From an uncultured bacterium (GTDB lineage Bacteria; Cyanobacteriota; Vampirovibrionia; Gastranaerophilales; Gastranaerophilaceae), in the NCBI GenBank assembly GCA_902475545.1, contig CABRZP010000010.1, positions 1 through 64,000 on the forward strand: 64,000 nt of DNA, read 5' to 3'. Made by a program: the position numbers and the translations under genes. The notes under the pieces were generated by a model. That model searched no databases and was not told the DNA's origin. It saw only the letters and a list, made by a program, of their open reading frames with translations. Of the stretch, positions 59,057 through 64,000 are shown one piece after another. Position 1 is the stretch's first letter; each line of letters begins with the position of its first letter.

Positions 59057-60319
59057 GTGAAAAAATCTTTATTTATATTATTTTTGTTATTGTTGAATTC
59101 GTTATGCACATTTGCGGAAGATTCCGTAACTCTGTATGATAATGCAGATTTCAAAGAGCTTGTTCTGAATGATGTTCAGCATATCGATAATAATAAAACA
59201 TATAAAAAAGAATTTTTTGAAACGTTTTCTGAACCTCAAGGGCAGAATCTTTTTGAAAATTCTAATAGTTTGACTACTCAGACAAAGATTTTTAGCGGAA
59301 TATCCCAAGCTGCAAAAAATATATATAACTTGCAGGTTGACCAAATTAGTTCACCTCAGCCATTATTATCTGATTATTTAACTAAAAAATTTGATGAAGG
59401 TCCTGTAGAGAGTGTTCATACTTGGGGAGTTTTTCAATCAAATTTTGATACAACAATGACTGAGGGTGAACATGGAAGTACAAGATTTAACCCTGCACTG
59501 GTAAATGTTTTAATTGATACAAAAATGCGAGGCGGAAAAGATAATTTTCGCTTAATGCTTGATATGTCTCATCAACATAATAGGTCATTTATGAGTCAAT
59601 TTGTGCAGGATGCATATTATGAAACAAAAAGAATACCTCATCATACGATTTTAATTGGTAATTCAAGAACCGGTACGGGTTACGAAGGGGCACAATCACC
59701 TTATACACTGCCATTCATTAATCGTTCTCAAATCTCGAGAAATCTTGCAAATATTAGAAAAGTCGGAGTACGGGTAAAGGGAAATTATTCATTAGTAGAT
59801 TATGATTTTGGCGGATACAGTTCAGATACATTTTTCACAGAATTTATACCGGGATTGGAATTTGATGGCTGGGTTAACCTGAAACCTTTTGGTAAAACTG
59901 ACGGAAGATACGGAAAACTTACGACCGGTACCGGATTTGTGCTAGGTAGAAGAAATTCGGTTGATTACTCTCTTGGCGGTGCTTATATCGGATATGAATA
60001 TAAAAGATTTTGGACAAGAATGGAATATGCAATTTCTGACGGTTCCAACGGCGGTTCAGGGTTGACTGATAAACGCAGACAGGGTTGGTATGTTACTATC
60101 GGGTATAGACTTACAAAGAAAATAGAAGTTCTTGCCAGATATGATGAGTTTGATCCTGACAGAGGTGTAAAAGCCAATAATCAACGGGAATATACTGCCG
60201 GTGTAAATTATTATTTAAAAGGACAGGCTCTAAAATTGATTTTTAATTATATTTATTGTCAAAATGAGGCAAAACCGGATAGCCACAGACTTCTTGTAGG
60301 AACTCAGATTGCATTATAA
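59057..60319 (+). CDS. OprP-like outer-membrane porin
   Basis: A 420-aa protein starting with GTG (AGGA upstream) and a signal peptide (KKSLFILFLLLLNSLCTFAE, cut near residue 22). From about 125 on, alternating amphipathic strands with many aromatic and Arg residues form a beta barrel. The last part (EYTAGVNYYLKGQALKLIFN and a final HRLLVGTQIAL) resembles the phosphate-selective porin O/P family. The N-terminal 100 residues are not barrel-like. It supports an outer membrane. Confidence 0.8.
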   Translation: MKKSLFILFLLLLNSLCTFAEDSVTLYDNADFKELVLNDVQHIDNNKTYKKEFFETFSEPQGQNLFENSNSLTTQTKIFSGISQAAKNIYNLQVDQISSPQPLLSDYLTKKFDEGPVESVHTWGVFQSNFDTTMTEGEHGSTRFNPALVNVLIDTKMRGGKDNFRLMLDMSHQHNRSFMSQFVQDAYYETKRIPHHTILIGNSRTGTGYEGAQSPYTLPFINRSQISRNLANIRKVGVRVKGNYSLVDYDFGGYSSDTFFTEFIPGLEFDGWVNLKPFGKTDGRYGKLTTGTGFVLGRRNSVDYSLGGAYIGYEYKRFWTRMEYAISDGSNGGSGLTDKRRQGWYVTIGYRLTKKIEVLARYDEFDPDRGVKANNQREYTAGVNYYLKGQALKLIFNYIYCQNEAKPDSHRLLVGTQIAL

Positions 60320-60402
60320 CATTTTAAAAGCTTTTTGGGTGATTTTAAAACTTTTATAGTAGAATATTATTGTGAAAGGTACAATTTAAGAAAGGGGTTG
60401 TC

Positions 60403-61704
60403 ATGTTGACAAAAAATTCAAATGTTACTGCTAAATTCTCAGGAGTAGATTTTGGTAAATATTCATCAAAGGTTTCTGAATTCGTAAGTGAATTCTCTTC
60501 TCGTGCTAATCAAAAAGGTCAATTCTTGAACTGGGTAAATTTACCTTCAGAACAAGCTAAAAGAGTTGACGAAATTTATGAATTAGCATCAAATTTAAAA
60601 TCACAAACAGGTGCTTCAAAACTTAGTGTTATGGGTATTGGCGGTTCAAAACATACTGTTGAACATATGTTATCTATCAATGGTTTAAATATTAAACAAG
60701 ATTCTATTGAATTCTATTCAGATGTAGATTCTTCAAGTTTTGAAAGATTTTTATGCAGATTAGACAATGATGTTTTATCTTCAAATTATCTGATTGCATC
60801 AAAATCAGGTTCAACATTTGAAACAAAAGACGGTTTCCTAAGAGTGCTTAATATGTTAACTGAAGCATATAAATCTCAAGGTAAATCAGAAGAAGAAGCT
60901 AAAGCTGCTGCCAACAAACACTTTATTGCTGTAACAGACGGTAACGCTGAAAAATCAGAACTTAGAAGAACTTCTAATGAAAACGGCTGGTTAGGTGATT
61001 TATATATTCATGATGATGTTGGTGGAAGATTTTCAGCATTTGATGATCACGCTTTATTCACATTGGCTTATGCCGGAATGAAAAAAGAAGATATGGTTGA
61101 AATGTTAAATGCAGCTCAAGAAGTTTCATCTGAATCTTTAACTGCTGATTTAGATATCAATACAGCATTGAAAGAAGGTATTTTCTGGGCTGATGCTAAA
61201 ATGAACGGAATTTCAGCTTCTGTTCACCAATATATGGGTTCAATTTTTGAAAATACTGTATACTGGCATGCACAAATGCAAAATGAATCTGTAAAAGATA
61301 CATTGAAACAGGTTGCAAAAGTTCCTGATGCAATGCACCACTCAGCAGAAGCACACTTCAATCCTGCTAATAAACTTGTTTTTGCTTTAACTGTACCTCA
61401 AGATAACGGTGTTTGCAGAGAAAATGCAGAAAGCTATATTGATGCATTAACAAAATCTTATGAAGTAACAGGTGCATTTTTCTTAGAAGTTGCAAAGACT
61501 CGTGGTATGGGATTAACTCCTGCTGCTGCCGGTACTTTGACTCAATTAAGAGCATTTGCAACTGTTTATCAGGAAATTGTTGAAAAAATTATGTCAGGTA
61601 CTTCATTCCCTGAAGTTTTAGACAGTGTTCTTCAACCGCACGTAGAATTCTACAAAAAGAATTTAAAAGGCGGCGTTGTAGTTCCGGGAAGAATTTCTTT
61701 ATAA
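60403..61704 (+). CDS. pgi: Glucose-6-phosphate isomerase
   Basis: A 433-aa glycolytic enzyme. VMGIGGSKHTVEHML and SKSGSTFETKDGFL bind the sugar phosphate; HDDVGGRFSAFDDHALF includes the conserved GGR(F/Y)S block. The C-terminal half is of the short archaeal/bacterial type. AAAGGGG precedes the ATG. A 32-bp palindromic terminator follows. It would feed sugars into fermentation with hydrogen release. Confidence 0.92.
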   Translation: MLTKNSNVTAKFSGVDFGKYSSKVSEFVSEFSSRANQKGQFLNWVNLPSEQAKRVDEIYELASNLKSQTGASKLSVMGIGGSKHTVEHMLSINGLNIKQDSIEFYSDVDSSSFERFLCRLDNDVLSSNYLIASKSGSTFETKDGFLRVLNMLTEAYKSQGKSEEEAKAAANKHFIAVTDGNAEKSELRRTSNENGWLGDLYIHDDVGGRFSAFDDHALFTLAYAGMKKEDMVEMLNAAQEVSSESLTADLDINTALKEGIFWADAKMNGISASVHQYMGSIFENTVYWHAQMQNESVKDTLKQVAKVPDAMHHSAEAHFNPANKLVFALTVPQDNGVCRENAESYIDALTKSYEVTGAFFLEVAKTRGMGLTPAAAGTLTQLRAFATVYQEIVEKIMSGTSFPEVLDSVLQPHVEFYKKNLKGGVVVPGRISL

Positions 61705-61730
61705 TTTTTTCGAATTTAAAATTTTCCATT

Positions 61731-61766
61731 ATGCCATTCTGAGTATATACTCAGAATGGCATTTTA
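61731..61766. terminator. Terminator made of a perfect 32-bp palindrome
   Basis: Arms 61731-61746 and 61747-61762, fully complementary with no unpaired centre, then TTTT. The arms contain CATTCTGA / TCAGAATG, the same core as the REP-like hairpins. Confidence 0.85.
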
Positions 61767-61773
61767 TATGAAA

Positions 61774-61950
61774 TTAATTCCAATAATCGTTATTAATTTC
61801 ATTTTCAGGATTATCTATCCAAACAACAGTAACTTCAGGTTGTCTGTAAAACGGATTAAACCAGTGGCTTTCGTCGGTGAAATCAATTATCGCATCATAA
61901 TATGAGATTTTTTTAGCAATCTTTTTTGTGTATTCTAATAAGTCTGTCAT
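61774..61950 (-). CDS. Small acidic protein, unknown
   Basis: A 58-aa protein rich in Asp, Glu, Asn and aromatic residues (DESHWFNPFYRQPEVTVVWID). ATG 61950 is preferred because TAGGAAAA is just upstream; an in-frame ATG at 61968 lacks a site. No family is recognised. Confidence 0.45.
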   Translation of the reverse strand: MTDLLEYTKKIAKKISYYDAIIDFTDESHWFNPFYRQPEVTVVWIDNPENEINNDYWN

Positions 61951-62121
61951 AATTTTCCTAACTATCATAATACGTATATTGTCCTTTATTTTTCATTTGG
62001 AATAATCCCCAAAAAGTATCGAATTGGTGAATTTTACTTAACCTGATGTACTACTCCGGTTTCTAATTGAAATTTTTAATTCGGAAGTTTATTCTGTGAA
62101 AGATTGATGGAGGATTTATAA

Positions 62122-62700
62122 ATGAATGAAAAATTAAAAGGTTCACGTACCGAACAAATATTGATTAATGCATTTGCAGGAGAAGCTCAAGCCCGTAACA
62201 GATATACATATTTTTCAAAGGTTGCAAAAAAAGAGGGATATGAACAAATTTCAGCAATTTTTCTTGCTACTGCAGAAAACGAATTAGAACACGCAAAATT
62301 GTTCTATAAACATGTTGGGAATAATCCTAATGCTCATGTTGACGGTTTTTATCCTTTTGAACTAGGTACAACTGAAGAAAATTTGCAAAGTGCAATTGCG
62401 GGTGAAGAAGAAGAATTTAGTGTTCTATATTATAATGGTGAATTAATTGCCAAAGAAGAAGGATTTGATGATATTTCAGATACTTTCAGACATGTTAGAG
62501 TTTCTGAACAACATCATGCTAAAAGATATAAAGAATTACTTGAAAATATTAAAGAAAATACTGTATTTAAAAAAGATAAGAAAGAAGAATGGATTTGCAG
62601 AAAATGCGGATATATTTATATAGGATTTGAGGCTCCTCATGTTTGTCCTTGTTGTGAGCATCCGAGAGCATATTTTGAACTTTTGTGTGAAAAATACTAG
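62122..62700 (+). CDS. Rubrerythrin
   Basis: A 192-aa di-iron peroxidase of anaerobes. The N-terminal ferritin-like domain has iron ligands in FAGEAQARNRY (E21) and ENELEHAKLF (Glu54 and His57 region), repeated by AGEEEEF and VSEQHHAKRYKEL. The C-terminal rubredoxin domain has CRKCGYIYIG and CPCCEHP. It reduces H2O2 with electrons from NADH via rubredoxin or ferredoxin. GGAGG precedes the ATG. Confidence 0.96.
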   Translation: MNEKLKGSRTEQILINAFAGEAQARNRYTYFSKVAKKEGYEQISAIFLATAENELEHAKLFYKHVGNNPNAHVDGFYPFELGTTEENLQSAIAGEEEEFSVLYYNGELIAKEEGFDDISDTFRHVRVSEQHHAKRYKELLENIKENTVFKKDKKEEWICRKCGYIYIGFEAPHVCPCCEHPRAYFELLCEKY

Positions 62701-62743
62701 TTTTGTATGAGTTTTTTTATTGCACTGAAATGGCATATTATAC

Positions 62744-62749
62744 TATAAT
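62744..62749 (+). promoter_or_regulatory. -10 element close to a start codon
   Basis: TATAAT (62744-62749) with TTGCAC (62720-62725) 18 bp upstream. The predicted +1 is about 3 nt before ATG 62759. Confidence 0.55.
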
Positions 62750-62758
62750 AAATATAAT

Positions 62759-64000
62759 ATGAAGAGAAAATGGAAAATATTAACTGTAGTAGGAATTTTA
62801 GCAATAACTTGCGGAGCTTATACGTGGGGAATTCCTGCTGCTGTTAATATTAAAGCTCATAAAACTTTTATTGAACAAAAAATTTATGATAATTCCGGAT
62901 TTATTGTTGATATTGGAAATCCGGAGTTATCTATGGGAACTTTTCCTTCAATATGGCTTAAATCGAATAATATTTCTGTTTTAAATAAAGATAAATCCAA
63001 AGCTTTATCTATAGATAATCCTAAGTTAAAGATAAAATTGCTACCACTTTTATGGAAAAAAATTGATATTTCCAATGTTTCTTCAACAAAAGAAGATGTT
63101 TTTCTTTTATTGTCAAAAGATTCTAAATTTATGCTTGGTGATTATCCATTAAAACTTCAAGGTAAAAAGGGTAAATTTAAGCTTTCTAAAATCGATTGGG
63201 ATTTAGGACCGTACAATGTTTTTCTTAATGACAAATTGAATGGTCAAAGTCTTAAGTTACAGGGAGATTATTTTGAACATGGTAAATATGTTCAGAATAA
63301 GCATTTAAGATTTGCTACTTCCGGTAAATTGTTTGTTGGTGAAGATTTTACCAATTATATGTCTGATATTTCTGTGGATTTGCCAATAAACAGATTTTCA
63401 GAGGATAAATTTAAGATTATAGCTAAACTTGAGAATTTTAATCTTGCATTAATTTCAGATTATGTGAATATTTTAACTAAAGGGAAGTTGAAAAAACTTG
63501 GTGGGATTGTAAACTTTACTGCCGATACTAAATCTGATAAATTCGGACATAAAAATATATTTACAACTTTGGTTACTGAAAATTTAGAAATTGTAGGTAA
63601 AGATAAAGCATCATCTGTAATTTATAAAGATAAACTTACTGCAAAAATTAATTTTGATACGATTGAACGAGGAATTAATTTTAAAAATACAACATTAGAA
63701 GCTGAAAAAATTCACGCATTAGTAAACGGTAAAATTTATAATTTTGGAGACAAAGTTCCTCAATTAAATTTAACTGCGAAAGTTAAAAATACAAGGTTGG
63801 AAGATGTTGTTGCAATATTGCCTGGTTCAGAAACTCTTTTACCTGATTTTAATTTGTATAAACTGAAAAAATATGTTATTTACGGTAATGGAGAAGGTAG
63901 CGTTACTTTTAAAGGTCAGGGAAATAAACCTCATGTTACCGGTAATATAAAATTAAGTGATATGTATCTGATTCATCCTATGCGTTATGCTCCGGCAAAT
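62759..64000 (+). CDS. AsmA/TamB-like envelope protein, 5' part
   Basis: The frame is open from ATG 62759 to the window end (414 codons), so the gene is cut by the edge. MKRKWKILTVVGILAITCG is a short cytoplasmic start and membrane anchor. The rest is beta-rich and repetitive (alternating short strands, LKLQGKKGKFKLSKIDWDLG), as in AsmA, TamB and other inter-membrane lipid-transfer proteins. FPSIWLKSNNISV and LSIDNPKLKIKLLPLLWKK match the typical N-terminal AsmA-type motif. There is no Shine-Dalgarno; the promoter leaves only about 3 nt of leader. Confidence 0.72.
   Translation, partial: MKRKWKILTVVGILAITCGAYTWGIPAAVNIKAHKTFIEQKIYDNSGFIVDIGNPELSMGTFPSIWLKSNNISVLNKDKSKALSIDNPKLKIKLLPLLWKKIDISNVSSTKEDVFLLLSKDSKFMLGDYPLKLQGKKGKFKLSKIDWDLGPYNVFLNDKLNGQSLKLQGDYFEHGKYVQNKHLRFATSGKLFVGEDFTNYMSDISVDLPINRFSEDKFKIIAKLENFNLALISDYVNILTKGKLKKLGGIVNFTADTKSDKFGHKNIFTTLVTENLEIVGKDKASSVIYKDKLTAKINFDTIERGINFKNTTLEAEKIHALVNGKIYNFGDKVPQLNLTAKVKNTRLEDVVAILPGSETLLPDFNLYKLKKYVIYGNGEGSVTFKGQGNKPHVTGNIKLSDMYLIHPMRYAPAN

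Overview
The window looks like the chromosome of an AT-rich, non-photosynthetic relative of Cyanobacteria, most like the gut Vampirovibrionia/Melainabacteria (Gastranaerophilales). The main evidence is at the left edge. The RNA polymerase beta' gene is split into rpoC1 and rpoC2, and rpoC2 carries an insertion of about 650 residues in the trigger loop, both cyanobacterial traits. A fermentative anaerobic lifestyle is suggested by an [FeFe]-hydrogenase operon, rubrerythrin and a ferritin-like protein. Cell-envelope genes (LptF/G-type permease, OprP-like porin, AsmA/TamB-like protein) indicate an outer membrane. The lineage is my inference; no search was run.

Layout: 1-4.8 kb rpoC1-rpoC2. 4.8-9.1 kb small accessory genes: GNAT-like, Tyr-phosphatase, an XRE regulator with an Fsr-like MFS pump, and a prepilin. 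9.3-14 kb dnaK, two tandem pairs of small membrane proteins, and a large orphan protein with a structured leader. 14.3-18.9 kb dnaA, ruvA, a CNNM/HlyC-type CBS protein and small secreted proteins. 18.9-22.8 kb threonine pathway (hom, thrC), a second XRE regulator with a multi-half-site operator, and a hexapeptide acyltransferase. 22.9-26 kb rpmB, recA, repeat element A and mini-RNase III. 26-31.9 kb secreted and envelope proteins, a predicted zincin and gatA. 32-36.2 kb an orphan DNA methyltransferase, mutL and yggS-sepF. 36.7-39.6 kb two glycosyltransferases, a ZIP transporter and a DUF2023-like gene. 39.6-43.4 kb repeat element B, then rplI, a MetE/UROD-fold protein, a CooC-like ATPase and folD. 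43.4-50.3 kb a ferritin-like protein, an orphan histidine kinase, a second zincin and a CCA/poly(A)-polymerase-type enzyme. 50.4-55.4 kb an Hfs-type hydrogenase operon. 55.5-64 kb flavin reductase, EamA transporter, DJ-1 and HD proteins, TPR protein, porin, pgi, rubrerythrin and the start of an AsmA-like protein.

Two observations stand out. First, at least 13 genes, including dnaA, hom, mrnC and the histidine kinase, have a -10-like hexamer ending exactly six bases before the ATG and no Shine-Dalgarno. This predicts leaderless mRNAs, alongside a second class of genes with clear AGGAG-type sites. Second, two copies of a roughly 490-550 bp intergenic element share a near-identical core. Their terminal inverted repeats differ in sequence between copies yet stay complementary within each copy, and one pair in an internal hairpin also covaries. 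This suggests selection for structure, as in a structured RNA or a mobile DNA element with folded ends. No CRISPR array, tRNA, rRNA or prophage was seen.
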